A stretch of 64,000 nt of DNA from Bacteroidota bacterium (GTDB lineage Bacteria > Bacteroidota > Bacteroidia > AKYH767-A > OLB10). The notes under the pieces were generated by a model. That model saw only the letters and a program-made list of their open reading frames with translations. It did not search any database and was not told the origin of the DNA. Both the position numbers and the translations under genes were made by a program. This document shows, piece by piece, positions 53,963 through 63,744 of the stretch; positions within the stretch are counted from its first letter, which is position 1, and each line of letters starts with the position of its first letter. The stretch is from contig JADJOH010000008.1 of NCBI GenBank assembly GCA_016713925.1, positions 1,054,001 to 1,118,000 of the forward strand, read 5' to 3'.

Positions 53963-55672
53963 ATGGGATGTAGCTCGTGTTCAACTGCCACCAGTACCGG
54001 AACTCCTGCAGGCTGTCGTAGTAATGGCACTTGCGGAACAGGTGGATGCAATAAATTAAACGTCTATAACTGGCTCTCTGATATGTATCTCCCCGAAGGA
54101 CAAAAGTCTTTCGATATAGTGGAAATACGATTTAAAGGAAGCCGTAAAGAGTTTTACCGGAATATCAATAACCTCGAGGTGCACGTCGGGGAAATGGTGG
54201 CAGTTGAAGGAAACCCCGGTCACGATATCGGGGAAGTTAGTATGGTGGGGGAGTTGGTGCGGTTTCAGTTGCGTAAGCGTGGACTGAAGGAAGATTCTCA
54301 TGAAATAAAACAGTTGTACCGTACCGCCAAGCAAGCGGATGTGGACAAGTGGAAGGAAGTAAAGGACCTGGAGTTTACCACGATGCATAGCTCGCGGAAA
54401 ATGGCATTGGCGCTGAATTTAAAGATGAAGATCAGCGATGTGGAGTATCAGGGCGATGGCAAGAAAGCCACCTTTTTTTATACCGCCGATGATCGCGTCG
54501 ATTTCCGTGAACTCATCAAGCGTTTAGCCGATCAGTTTAAAGTGCGTATCGAGATGCGTCAGATCGGTATGCGTCAGGAAGCAGCCCGCCTCGGTGGTAT
54601 CGGCTCCTGCGGAAGAGAGTTGTGTTGCTCGACATGGCTCACCGATTTTAAAGTGGTGTCTACGAGTGCTGCACGTTATCAGAATTTAAGTTTGAATCCC
54701 ATTAAGCTCGCCGGACAATGTGGTAAGCTGAAGTGTTGTCTCAATTATGAGCTGGATACGTATATGGATGCCGTTAGAGATATTCCTGATTCCGGAATTA
54801 AGTTGCTGACAGGAAAGGGAACTTTGCTGCATCGCAAGACGGATATCTTCAAACGCATCATGTGGTACGCCCTTCTTCCTGAACCAAGGGAAGGCGATGA
54901 GCGTACTTTCTTCGGCGCGGAGCAATGGGTGCCGATGGATGTGGATCGTGTCAAGGAAATTATCGCGTTGAATAAACAGGGTGTGAAACCGGATGATACC
55001 GGTGCCATTGAGATGGAAGAGGAAGAGGATGAATTGGGTTACGATGATGTGGTGGGACAAGATAGTCTGACCCGCATGGACCGGAAGAAAAAGAAGAAGA
55101 AGAAAAAGAAACCGGGTGCAACATCTTCCGCTACTCCTTCAGAAGCAGGCGCTCGTCCGCAACAGCCGCAACAAAAAAATCCGCAAGGTCAGGGACAACA
55201 ACGTCCCCAGCAGAAACCTGCAGGTGGTCCTCCTCAGCGTGGCGCAAATCCGCGTCAGCAACCGCAGCAGGGAGATGCATCGCAAAAGCCACAGCAGCAG
55301 AAGCCACAGCAGGAGCAACGCAATACTGCTCCCGGTCAACAGCCGCCCCAAAATAAACCACAGCAGGAGCAACGCAATGCACCGCCCCGCCGACAGCCTC
55401 CAACGGGCAATCAGCCTCCGGCGCAGACCTCTGCTCAGCCAGCGCCGCAGCAAAAGCCGCAGACAAATCCGCAGCCGGCCCCGCAAGCGCCTAAGCCCGC
55501 TCCTGTTTCTCCGGCTCCATCTCCACAACAACAGGGCGCCCGTCCACAGCGTCAGGCACCTGCAGAAAATGGAAATGCTTCGGGAAGTCCGGCAACGCCT
55601 CCGGCAAATCCAACACCGGCACCTTCAGGAAATCGTCCGCCGAGGAAAGCGCCGGGAAGTGATAACGCATAA
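53963..55672 (+). CDS. ricT: RicT-like (PSP1 domain) protein with long Q/P-rich tail
   Basis: 569 aa. A Cys-rich N-terminus (CSSCSTATS, CRSNGTCGTGGC) is followed by the PSP1 core (EIRFKGSRKEFYRN, VAVEGNPGHDIGEVS) and the conserved cysteine sites GIGSCGRELCCSTW and CGKLKCCLNYE, which in RicT bind iron-sulfur clusters. From about residue 375 the protein changes to a Lys run and a tail rich in Gln, Pro and Ala (QKPQQQKPQQEQRN type), about 190 residues long. Gene order holB-ricT-gldH is common in the phylum. The tail makes it unusually long. Confidence 0.88.
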   Translation: MGCSSCSTATSTGTPAGCRSNGTCGTGGCNKLNVYNWLSDMYLPEGQKSFDIVEIRFKGSRKEFYRNINNLEVHVGEMVAVEGNPGHDIGEVSMVGELVRFQLRKRGLKEDSHEIKQLYRTAKQADVDKWKEVKDLEFTTMHSSRKMALALNLKMKISDVEYQGDGKKATFFYTADDRVDFRELIKRLADQFKVRIEMRQIGMRQEAARLGGIGSCGRELCCSTWLTDFKVVSTSAARYQNLSLNPIKLAGQCGKLKCCLNYELDTYMDAVRDIPDSGIKLLTGKGTLLHRKTDIFKRIMWYALLPEPREGDERTFFGAEQWVPMDVDRVKEIIALNKQGVKPDDTGAIEMEEEEDELGYDDVVGQDSLTRMDRKKKKKKKKKPGATSSATPSEAGARPQQPQQKNPQGQGQQRPQQKPAGGPPQRGANPRQQPQQGDASQKPQQQKPQQEQRNTAPGQQPPQNKPQQEQRNAPPRRQPPTGNQPPAQTSAQPAPQQKPQTNPQPAPQAPKPAPVSPAPSPQQQGARPQRQAPAENGNASGSPATPPANPTPAPSGNRPPRKAPGSDNA

Positions 55673-55684
55673 ATAGTAACAACA

Positions 55685-56191
55685 ATGAACCGCGTACCAA
55701 CTATCGGTCAGGCCGTAACGAAAAGTAAAAACGTTTCGAAGTTTATGGTTTTCCTGCTGCTTGTATTTTTTTCCGCTTGTGATTCTTCCGTAGTGTACGA
55801 AGAGAATCATAAAATTGAAGACAACAACTGGTCGGCGGATAAACCCATGACCTTCCTGGCCTCTATCGACGATACGACCAGCGCACACAATGTCTATATC
55901 AACCTGCGGAATGCCAGCCATTATCCGTTCAGCAATATTTTTCTCTTCCTCAACACCACTTTTCCGGGAGGAGAATTAGATCGCGATACGCTGGAGATTA
56001 TGCTGGCCACTCCTGATGGGAAATGGTTGGGTGAAGGCTTAGGTGATATCTGGGATAACCGTGTATTGTTTAAGAAGAATGTCAGCTTCCCTCAAAAGGG
56101 AGAATATCGATTTGAATTTACTCAGGCGATGCGATTGAATCCATTGCCGGGAGTAATGGACGTCGGAATAAGAATTGAGAAATCGAAATAA
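55685..56191 (+). CDS. gldH: Gliding motility lipoprotein GldH
   Basis: 168 aa with a lipoprotein signal, lipobox FFSAC. The mature part NNWSADKPMTFLASIDDT, HNVYINLRNASHYPFSNIFL and GVMDVGIRIEK matches GldH. In Flavobacterium GldH is needed for gliding and stability of the T9SS machinery. The start at 55685 gives a long basic leader; a later ATG at 55745 (MVFLLLVFFSAC) is equally possible. It follows ricT by 12 bases, so the two are likely cotranscribed. Confidence 0.9.
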   Translation: MNRVPTIGQAVTKSKNVSKFMVFLLLVFFSACDSSVVYEENHKIEDNNWSADKPMTFLASIDDTTSAHNVYINLRNASHYPFSNIFLFLNTTFPGGELDRDTLEIMLATPDGKWLGEGLGDIWDNRVLFKKNVSFPQKGEYRFEFTQAMRLNPLPGVMDVGIRIEKSK

Positions 56192-56210
56192 TAGGCCGTT
56201 AGCAAAACGA

Positions 56211-56405
56211 AGCTACCGGCTTCCGGCTACCAGCTACCGGCTTTGGGCTTTCTGCGAAGGGCGGAGGCAGTGGGCTGCAAGATAGGAGCGGAGTACTGGA
56301 CTCTACAATCCATAAATTATTCCCAAAAGAGAATTAATTCGCAATAAAAATAAGCCGGAAGCCCGAAGCCCGAAGCCGGTAGCCGGAAGCCCGAAGCCGG
56401 TAGCC
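56211..56405. repeat. CCGGTAGC/GCCGGAAGCCC repeats, inverted blocks
   Basis: Block AGCTACCGGCTTCCGGCTAC (56211-56230) with continuation to 56250, and block AAGCCGGAAGCCCGAAGCCC (56352-56371) with continuation to 56405 in the reverse orientation. The words match those at 32095-32173. Between them lie about 100 bases with no gene. Confidence 0.65.
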
Positions 56406-56429
56406 AAAAATCAGCTAATAAATAAAAAC

Positions 56430-56915
56430 ATGCTCCGTATACTATTTCTTTTAACAATTATAAATTCCGTTGCAATTGCGCAGAAGGATTCGGTATTGAT
56501 CTATCGTCCGGAGGCTGATGCGAAAATGGAAATAGGGGAGAGCGTGAAGAAAGCAAAGGCAGAGAAAAAGCATGTGATGTTGATGATCGGCGGGAACTGG
56601 TGCCGCTGGTGTAAAATGTTTGATAGGTTTAGTCATTCGAATGCGAAAGTGGATTCAACAATGAAAGCCGATTTTATCTTTCTGCATGTGAATTACAGCA
56701 AGGAAAATAAGAATCTGGATGTTTTAAAATCACTTTCTTATCCGCAGCGCTTTGGATTTCCGGTCTTCGTGGTGCTGGATGATGAGGGTAAAGTAGTGCA
56801 TACACAGAACAGTGCTTATCTGGAAGAGAAGGAAGGCTACAGCGAGGAGAAAGTAGTCGACTTTTTGCATCAATGGCGTAAGGATGCTTTTAATCCGGAG
56901 TATTATCTGAAATAA
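56430..56915 (+). CDS. Thioredoxin-like periplasmic protein
   Basis: 161 aa with a signal-like hydrophobic N-terminus (MLRILFLLTIINSVAIA). The redox motif is Cys58-Arg-Trp-Cys61 (NWCRWCKMFDRFS), followed by FGFPVFVVLDDEGKVVHT with the cis-Pro region. The length and motif suggest a small thioredoxin/DUF255-type thiol protein of the periplasm. Nine bases separate it from the next gene, gamma-glutamyltransferase, so a shared role with glutathione or thiols is conceivable but not shown. Confidence 0.85.
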   Translation: MLRILFLLTIINSVAIAQKDSVLIYRPEADAKMEIGESVKKAKAEKKHVMLMIGGNWCRWCKMFDRFSHSNAKVDSTMKADFIFLHVNYSKENKNLDVLKSLSYPQRFGFPVFVVLDDEGKVVHTQNSAYLEEKEGYSEEKVVDFLHQWRKDAFNPEYYLK

Positions 56916-56923
56916 AATTAAAC

Positions 56924-58645
56924 ATGACTTCATTGAGAAAGTACTCTTGTCGTTTTACCTGCTGCTCACTGTTGTTCAGTTTACTTTTTCTGTTTTCGTC
57001 TTCTTCCGCGCAAACGAATTATTCCTATTCTTCAAAGAAAAACCTGAATGGACTTTCTGCTGCAGTCGTTGCTGCTCATCCCCTCGCTGCCGATGCCGGG
57101 ACATTGATGTTCAGCTATGGCGGGAATGCTTTCGATGCGGCTGTGGCTACTCAACTGGCGCTGGCTGTCGTTTATCCACGTGCGGGAAACCTGGGCGGCG
57201 GCGGATTTTTAGTGGCCTTGATGAAGGACGATGTGGCATTTACCATCGACTTCAGAGAAACTGCTCCGTCTAACGTTCACGCCAATACGTACGTGGATAC
57301 CCTCACCGGACAGGCCGACACCGGCAGATCATTGAATGGTCCTTCTTCGAGTGGTGTACCGGGAACTGTTGCGGGTTTGATGGAGACCAATCGCTATGCC
57401 CGTTTACCCTTTGATTCATTGATCGCTCCTGCTATCCGTTTAGCTGAGCAGGGATTTTGTATTACCGCACTGGAAGCAGAAAAGCTGAATAGCAATCGTG
57501 CTGTTTTTCTGAAGAATAATAAGGAGAAAATACTTTTTGTGAAAGATGTAAATTGGAAAGAAGGAGATACCCTTCGGCAGCCGGTTTTGGCGAACACCCT
57601 GAGACGAATAGGGAAGAAGGGGCTCAATGATTTTTACCGGGGAGAAACGGCAAAGTATATTGTGGAAGAAATGCAGCGTGGCGGTGGTTATGTCACGGAG
57701 AAGGATCTGGAAAATTATCGGGTGAAGAATGGTGATGCCATGCGTTTTGATTACAAGGAGTATTCGCTGATTACGATGCCCCTGCCTTCTTCCGGAGGAA
57801 TAATCATGCAGCAGGTCCTCACGATGATGCAGATCCTTGAAAAGAAATATGGGAAACCGGCCAACCTCGTTCAGTTTTATCAACGCTTCATAGAATCCGA
57901 ACGCAGAGCCTATGCCGATCGTTCCCAATGGCCCGGTGATCCTGCTTTTGTGGATGTTCCGGTCGATACCTTGATTTCTAAAAAATATCTAACGGCAAGG
58001 ATAGCCGACTTTAATCCAAACAAAGCCGGAAGCAGTAAAATCACTGAACCCGGAGTCATCGAAAGTGAAGAAACCACGCATATCAGTGTCGTGGATACAT
58101 TTGGAAATGTCCTCTCCATTACCACCACGCTGAATGGCAACTATGGTTCTAAGACGATGGTGAAAGGAGCAGGCTTCTTCCTGAACAATGAAATGGATGA
58201 CTTCAGTATTCAGCCCGGTGTAGCCAATCAGTTTGGTGCAGTCGGCGGAACGGCCAACGCCATTGAACCCGGCAAACGTATGCTCAGCAGCATGTCGCCC
58301 ACCATCGTTTTAAAGAACGGTAAATTTTTCGCGGTCCTCGGCGCACCCGGCGGCACCACTATCCCCAGCTCTGTAATGCTTACATTTTTGCGAATAGCAG
58401 ATTTAAAACAAGACCCGTCCACCTCAGTCAACGATCCCCGCTTGCATCATCAATGGCTACCGGATATCGTCAGCGTTGAAAAAGGATTTCCATCTGACAT
58501 TGCATCTTCCCTTGAAAGTAAAGGCTATGTCGTCAACTACAGATCACCATTCGGAACGATAGAATTAATCGTCGCAGATCAGGATGGTAAACTAAATGGT
58601 ATTGCGGATTCGAGGGGAGATGATAGTGTAGCGGGGGAGAAGTAG
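56924..58645 (+). CDS. ggt: Gamma-glutamyltransferase
   Basis: 573 aa with a signal peptide (FSSSSAQT). The proenzyme cleaves itself before the nucleophile Thr384 in EETTHISVVD, which becomes the N-terminus of the small subunit. Typical motifs: GGNAFDAAVATQLALAVV, NLGGGGFLV, DFRETAP (substrate Arg), GVPGTVAGLME and GKRMLSSMSPTIV. It hydrolyses or transfers gamma-glutamyl groups from glutathione and related peptides in the periplasm. Confidence 0.94.
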   Translation: MTSLRKYSCRFTCCSLLFSLLFLFSSSSAQTNYSYSSKKNLNGLSAAVVAAHPLAADAGTLMFSYGGNAFDAAVATQLALAVVYPRAGNLGGGGFLVALMKDDVAFTIDFRETAPSNVHANTYVDTLTGQADTGRSLNGPSSSGVPGTVAGLMETNRYARLPFDSLIAPAIRLAEQGFCITALEAEKLNSNRAVFLKNNKEKILFVKDVNWKEGDTLRQPVLANTLRRIGKKGLNDFYRGETAKYIVEEMQRGGGYVTEKDLENYRVKNGDAMRFDYKEYSLITMPLPSSGGIIMQQVLTMMQILEKKYGKPANLVQFYQRFIESERRAYADRSQWPGDPAFVDVPVDTLISKKYLTARIADFNPNKAGSSKITEPGVIESEETTHISVVDTFGNVLSITTTLNGNYGSKTMVKGAGFFLNNEMDDFSIQPGVANQFGAVGGTANAIEPGKRMLSSMSPTIVLKNGKFFAVLGAPGGTTIPSSVMLTFLRIADLKQDPSTSVNDPRLHHQWLPDIVSVEKGFPSDIASSLESKGYVVNYRSPFGTIELIVADQDGKLNGIADSRGDDSVAGEK

Positions 58646-58691
58646 AATGGTTGCGGATTGATTTCATATCCTCAACACAATTTTTTACCAC

Positions 58692-60218
58692 TTACCTGGA
58701 ATTAATCACCGCAAATTTATTTCTATGTGCCGATGCATCATTACCGAGATGAAGTAAATAAATTCCGTCACTCAAACCAATATTCAAATCTACCTTATAT
58801 TCTGTTCCCTGGTTAGCCGGTAAGATGCCGTTTTGAACCAACTGGCCATTGGAACTAAAAATACCATAAGGCAACTGCTGCGATTGTGCTTTTCCCAGTT
58901 GAATAAAAAGACTGTTGTTGCTATAATAACTTTTCATTTCAGGTAATATATTGTTTTCGGTTTCTAAACCGACCGTTAACGTATCGCATCCACTTCCTGC
59001 CGCCGCTCCCAATCTATAATAAGGAAAAGAAGGTATGCTCGATCCGTGATAGGAGATCAGTTGCAGTTGATGTTGTACAAAATTGCAGTTCGTATCCGGC
59101 TGGTCAGGGTCGTTGATGACATGCAGGAATCTTGATCCACCCCAGCAGACCATGTAGATTTTATTATCGGGGGCCAATTGCATCCTGTAGAAGTAGTTGG
59201 GAAAGGGATCCGTAAAACCATCGAAAGTGCCAAGGTGTTTCTTTCCCGAATCCAAGGGTGCAGCAAGAAGATCATATTGGTAGAGATCATAAGAAGTAGA
59301 GATATAAAGGTAGCGGGAGTTTGGTGAAAACGCACATCCCAATACAGCACTATCAATAATCGGTGTGTAAATAATACTGTCTTTGAAGGAAAGCGTTCCA
59401 TTGCAGCGATCGAAATCATAAAGGATCACTTTGTTTTTTGCCACAGGTTGTCCGAGGTCTGAAGAAGTATAGGCGAAGAAGTTTCCATCCGGCGAAAAAT
59501 TACTTTGTCCGCGGATTAATCCATTTCTTATTGAAACAACATTGCCGGATTTAATGATGGTGTCTATTCCTGTAGGAGTGACCAGCACAGAGTAAAATTT
59601 GCGTGATTCATTTTCACCAATTACGACCCACCAGTCGCGTCCGTTCCCATGTTTCACCGCGTTCAAGGTGCGATAGGTAAGTGTATCGTTAATGACGACC
59701 TGCTTCTTTACCGTCATCGCGCCCGCACCGCCCTGAAGACTCATGTCAATTTTACTTAGTCGCAATTCAAGTGGAAGAAGGTTGTTTCCTGCAATTGCAC
59801 CGCCAATGTGAAAGATGAGATATTCGGTGGAAGAACCAGGCTGGGGCAGAATGAGGGCGCATTGTTCGATGTTTAATGAATTTGCACCGTTGGTAATATC
59901 ATCCATATTAAAGGTGTCGGCATTAAATAAAGGTGCATCAAATTTATTTGCAACGAAAACACCATTGGTATAAAATTGTAGTAAACCTTGCGCATTGCAA
60001 ATAGAAGTGGATGTTCCAAACATGGGGAAGTATCCGTAATATCCAATGGTGTCTGGTTGTCCGAACATAAAGTCCAGGGCAGGATATGCTTGCCATGCAG
60101 AATATTGATAGCCCATCATCCATTTGTTGTCATACTTCTGTGCAGAACTTGTAAAAGCAGTACAAAGTAGAAGTATGAAAAGTGATGTTGAAGTAAACCA
60201 GGAGTGTTTTTTGCTCAT
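58692..60218 (-). CDS. Secreted protein with T9SS-type C-terminal domain
   Basis: 508 aa, signal peptide (STSLFILLLCTAFTSSAQ). The body has repeated beta motifs such as NFSPDGNFFAYTSSDLG and GCAFSPNSRYLYISTSYDL, a WD40/propeller look. The last 80 residues (YSNNSLFIQLGKAQSQQLPY, DGIYLLHLGNDASAHRNKF) resemble a T9SS sorting domain but lack the FPNP word. Its start overlaps the upstream T9SS gene by four bases, so the two are translated together. Role unknown; likely surface. Confidence 0.78.
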   Translation of the reverse strand: MSKKHSWFTSTSLFILLLCTAFTSSAQKYDNKWMMGYQYSAWQAYPALDFMFGQPDTIGYYGYFPMFGTSTSICNAQGLLQFYTNGVFVANKFDAPLFNADTFNMDDITNGANSLNIEQCALILPQPGSSTEYLIFHIGGAIAGNNLLPLELRLSKIDMSLQGGAGAMTVKKQVVINDTLTYRTLNAVKHGNGRDWWVVIGENESRKFYSVLVTPTGIDTIIKSGNVVSIRNGLIRGQSNFSPDGNFFAYTSSDLGQPVAKNKVILYDFDRCNGTLSFKDSIIYTPIIDSAVLGCAFSPNSRYLYISTSYDLYQYDLLAAPLDSGKKHLGTFDGFTDPFPNYFYRMQLAPDNKIYMVCWGGSRFLHVINDPDQPDTNCNFVQHQLQLISYHGSSIPSFPYYRLGAAAGSGCDTLTVGLETENNILPEMKSYYSNNSLFIQLGKAQSQQLPYGIFSSNGQLVQNGILPANQGTEYKVDLNIGLSDGIYLLHLGNDASAHRNKFAVINSR

Positions 60219-62737
60219 TGCCTGATAAGTTTTATAGTTTGACGGGATGATTTACTGATCAGCTCTACGAGATAAAGTCCTTTGGCGAGATCACCCGAAG
60301 AAACAATCCTGTTTTCATTGCCTGCTATTTGAACAGTTTGAACAATCACACCTTGCAGGGTTCTGATAATTGCATTTACCACATCCCGAGAATTGTTTTC
60401 TATTGAAAAATTATCGGTGAATGGATTCGGAAAAATGCGAATGGAAGCTGGCGCTGAATTTTCATCCTCTCCGGTAATGCAGTTTTTAACGTTTATATTT
60501 CCCGGTAAAAAGTAGGTGTTTGTTCCGGAAAGGTTAGAAATGGTAAGACTTACAGGGTAATTTCCTGCAGTGTTATACTGAACAATTGGATTTTGTTGTG
60601 TAGACCAATCCGGAAGTCCGCCGGGCAAATTCCAGTCGTATTGGGCAAACAGGTCATCAGTAGTGCAATAGTAAAATACATATTGGTATTCGCAGATAGA
60701 ATCTTTGTTACTTGAAATGACAGCTGCAGGCGGAGTGAATTCCAGTATACCGATATTGTTCAGTTGTTTTTCGCCGGAAGCAGAATTGATGTAAGGAAAA
60801 AATCCTCCGATCATGACATGCGTGGAATCCAGATTTAAACTGGTATAGGGAAATATCCCTTCTGCTTGTAACCATAAAGTATCATTCACTTCTTTGAATA
60901 TCCCGTAATTTTCATCAACGGAGAATAATTCATCTCTAAGATTCAGAGGATTGAAGGTGTCAAAGTAATCAGCATTGACCATGCCTAAAGTATCTAATGA
61001 ATTATCTGTTACCTTGTACATCCGGGTTTGTGATCCAACAAATAAGGTGTCGTTTAGAATCAACATTTTTCCGGTTTCCTGTTGTATTCCCACACTCACC
61101 CAGGTATTGCCATTCAGATAATACAAGTCGTCATAAAGTACGGATGCGTACAATTTGTTGTGATACCAGGCTAGCTCGTATGCGCCCAATCCCCAAAGTT
61201 GTGAACCGATATTCAAATCATAAAAGGAAGTGCCGTCATATCGTGCAATATATTCAATAGAGTTGCCTCCAATGTTGTAGAAGTTTCCGGCAATCATTAA
61301 ATCGTTGCCAACGACTAATAATTTTAAAATAGTTTTATCTGCTCCGGTTGAAACCGGTTGCCATACTGTTCCATTCCATTTTGCAAGTCCATTGACAACC
61401 GTTGTTCCGGCAAATCTAAAACTACCTCCTGCATACAGTTCTCCATTATAAAACGCAAGTGAACGCACCGTACCTGTAAAACCACTGTCCATCGGATGCC
61501 ATTGATTGCCGTCCCACATGGCGATCATAGGTGCGAATTGGTTACCGGCGAAAATGAAAAATCCTCCAACGTATATATTGCCCGTCACCGTATCTTTCGC
61601 GATAGTTGCTACACTGGCATTTTGCCAGGGATCCACATAAGCAGCCGCACATTTCCCCGTGTTGGAAATGACCTGATTTTTATAACTGATGATGCCAGGG
61701 TTGATGACTGAATTGATGGAATAAAAGTTTCCTGCAATGTATAGCGTAGAGTCATAGCTCAAAAATGAATAGTATTCAGGACGGAATGTCGCGCCGGTGC
61801 CTGTGATTCTTGAGTAACATACGCGTTCACCCAATTGACCGTTGTCGATTTTTCGGATGATATTATCCTTTGTATTGGTGGATGCGACGGAGTACATACT
61901 GTCATAGGTAATATAAATATCACCCATGTGAGAAAAGGCATGGTCAATGCCAACCGGAAAATAGTATGCAGCTATGCGTTGTTGTCCGCTCCATCTGACT
62001 ATGGTGTCGTTTACTATACTGTACAGCGTATCTTGTATTGAAAATAAATCATTGCATTGATACCATGTTCCGCTAGGAATTGTTATTCCTCCGGTATTTC
62101 CGAAACCATCCACCCATCCCGGTGCACTCACGGAGTCTCCGTTAAAGGTGGTGAATTGTCCACCCAGGAATAAAGTGTCGTGCACGATTTCCATTTCTTC
62201 AGGCGGATAGTTAAAACCATTTCCAACTGCAGACCATGTCCCGTTTTCGTATTTTGCAAAATACCGGGCGTTGACTCCGTCGATGGAAGTGAAGTTGCCG
62301 GAGGCGTAGAGCGCACCTTTGTACATTTTAACACACCATACCGATCCTGAAGGAGGAATAGTATAAAGCGATTGCCATTGGGTCCCGTCCCAGGAAGCCA
62401 GATGACTGATTCCCGGATAGCCGTCAATGGTAAAATTTCCTGCACAGTATAAAATACCATTGTCACTGTGTAAATTGTAAACAGCTCCAATCACCCCGGA
62501 TTGCAACGAATCCCACGAGACACCATTCCACATGGCGATATTGTTTGTCTTCAATTCATTCATCGCATCAAAATATCCGCCTGCATAGATGTTTCCTGAA
62601 AGGCTGTCAACGCACATGGTATTTATTAAGCCCTGGCACTTGATGCCCTCTCCCATTGGCAGTAGCTTTTGACAATAAGCAGTAGGGCAGATGCAAAGAG
62701 AAATGAGAAAGATCCGAATAAATGGAATGGTATTCAT
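60215..62737 (-). CDS. Secreted beta-propeller protein with PKD domain and T9SS type A sorting domain
   Basis: 840 aa. A signal peptide (IRIFLISLCICPTAYCQ) leads into many repeats of the form NGxLYAGGxFxxAGxxxxxxIAxWNGxxW (for example GALYASGNFTSIDGV, GELYAGGSFRFAGTTVVNGL, and AKWNGTVWQPVSTG), a propeller-like array. A PKD-like domain is next (AQYDWNLPGGLPDWSTQQNP), then SIRIFPNPFTDNFSIEN and LAKGLYLVELISKSSRQTIK, a T9SS type A domain. Probably exported to the surface. Role unknown. Confidence 0.84.
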   Translation of the reverse strand: MNTIPFIRIFLISLCICPTAYCQKLLPMGEGIKCQGLINTMCVDSLSGNIYAGGYFDAMNELKTNNIAMWNGVSWDSLQSGVIGAVYNLHSDNGILYCAGNFTIDGYPGISHLASWDGTQWQSLYTIPPSGSVWCVKMYKGALYASGNFTSIDGVNARYFAKYENGTWSAVGNGFNYPPEEMEIVHDTLFLGGQFTTFNGDSVSAPGWVDGFGNTGGITIPSGTWYQCNDLFSIQDTLYSIVNDTIVRWSGQQRIAAYYFPVGIDHAFSHMGDIYITYDSMYSVASTNTKDNIIRKIDNGQLGERVCYSRITGTGATFRPEYYSFLSYDSTLYIAGNFYSINSVINPGIISYKNQVISNTGKCAAAYVDPWQNASVATIAKDTVTGNIYVGGFFIFAGNQFAPMIAMWDGNQWHPMDSGFTGTVRSLAFYNGELYAGGSFRFAGTTVVNGLAKWNGTVWQPVSTGADKTILKLLVVGNDLMIAGNFYNIGGNSIEYIARYDGTSFYDLNIGSQLWGLGAYELAWYHNKLYASVLYDDLYYLNGNTWVSVGIQQETGKMLILNDTLFVGSQTRMYKVTDNSLDTLGMVNADYFDTFNPLNLRDELFSVDENYGIFKEVNDTLWLQAEGIFPYTSLNLDSTHVMIGGFFPYINSASGEKQLNNIGILEFTPPAAVISSNKDSICEYQYVFYYCTTDDLFAQYDWNLPGGLPDWSTQQNPIVQYNTAGNYPVSLTISNLSGTNTYFLPGNINVKNCITGEDENSAPASIRIFPNPFTDNFSIENNSRDVVNAIIRTLQGVIVQTVQIAGNENRIVSSGDLAKGLYLVELISKSSRQTIKLIRQ

Positions 62738-63059
62738 GATCTAAATAGTTGAAGGTGACAGGTTCATTTCTCAAATGTAAGAAAATGTTGATTGAAAAGT
62801 CCCCGTACATCACATTTTTCCTTTAATCCGTCATTTGAATAGGTTAACCATCTTTTACGAGGGGATAAATGAACAAACCTCATGGGATGAGCAGGGTAAT
62901 TGCGCTACCTTAAAAAATGAGTAGTACAAGATTTTTCAAGTCCGTAAGGGGAAAATTATTCTGAAGCGCTCGTCAAAGATTTATGTTAATCATTTGTATT
63001 CGTTTAGAGACGAGTAATGGCTTTCGTCCACCTTATTTTTGCGTTCAAATTAAAATCAT
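62738..63059. other. Intergenic region with a possible promoter at 63034-63041
   Basis: No gene seen. TATTTTTG at 63034-63041 fits the TAnnTTTG -7 box for the four-helix-bundle gene that starts at 63060; no TTTG at the -33 distance was found. Confidence 0.4.
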
Positions 63060-63428
63060 ATGGCATACATAGATATTCATGATATGGAAGTTTATAAACT
63101 TTCCAGAAAACTCTCTTCAATGGCTTGGGATATATACGTCTCCTTGCCCCAGTATTTAAAATTTCACATGGGCGATCAGCTCCTACGCGCCAGCGACTCT
63201 GTTGGCGCAAATTTAACGGAAGGTTATTTTCGTTACACTTACAAAGACAAAAATAAATTTTATGTCATTGCAAGAGCATCCCACGGAGAAGCCTTTAAAC
63301 ATTGGATGTCACTACTATTAGAGCGCGAGTTGATTAGTCTTGAGTTGCATGATGATTTTTTAGCAACCTCCAAAGATCTGAATGTAAAACTGAATAACTT
63401 CATTACAAAAACCAGAGGTCAGTCCTGA
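63060..63428 (+). CDS. Four-helix-bundle protein (S23/23S rRNA intervening-sequence type)
   Basis: 122 aa. The features MEVYKLSRKLSSMAWDIY, LRASDSVGANLTEGYFRYT and FYVIARASHGEAFKHWM match the four-helix-bundle (S23-type) family, often encoded in 23S rRNA intervening sequences or as stand-alone genes. Function unknown. It precedes the repeat tract at 63451-63724, which begins 20 bases after its stop codon. Confidence 0.85.
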   Translation: MAYIDIHDMEVYKLSRKLSSMAWDIYVSLPQYLKFHMGDQLLRASDSVGANLTEGYFRYTYKDKNKFYVIARASHGEAFKHWMSLLLERELISLELHDDFLATSKDLNVKLNNFITKTRGQS

Positions 63429-63450
63429 ATAATTTCATCGGTACATTGAA

Positions 63451-63724
63451 CCAGGTTGAGATACTTTGAGATACTTTGATATACAGTTGGAATACAGTTG
63501 GAATACAGTTGAAATACAGTTGAAATACAGTTGAAATACAGTTGGAATACAGTTGAAATACAGTTGGAATACAGTCGATATACAATATAAGACCGTATAT
63601 CAAAGTATATCAAAGTATCTCAAAGTATATCAAAGTATCTCAAAGTATCTCAAAGTATATCAAACTATCTCAAAGTATATCAACTGTATATCAAAGTATC
63701 CCAACCGTATATCAAAGTATATCA
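63451..63724. repeat. Phased tandem repeat tract with internal inversion
   Basis: The left half (to about 63590) repeats AGTTGGAATAC/AGTTGAAATAC (11 bp) after TTTGAGATACTTTGATATAC. The right half repeats AAAGTATATC/AAAGTATCTC (10 bp), the complement of the TTTGATATAC/TTTGAGATAC words. The two halves could pair as a long imperfect hairpin. Open frames (YSNCISTVFQLYF type) only translate the repeat. Confidence 0.85.
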
Positions 63725-63744
63725 TTTTCACCTAATTTCGCGCC

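Noticed and set aside
55116..55676. 186-aa plus-strand and several minus-strand frames (Arg/Leu-rich)
   Set aside because: Shadows of the Q/P-rich tail of ricT.
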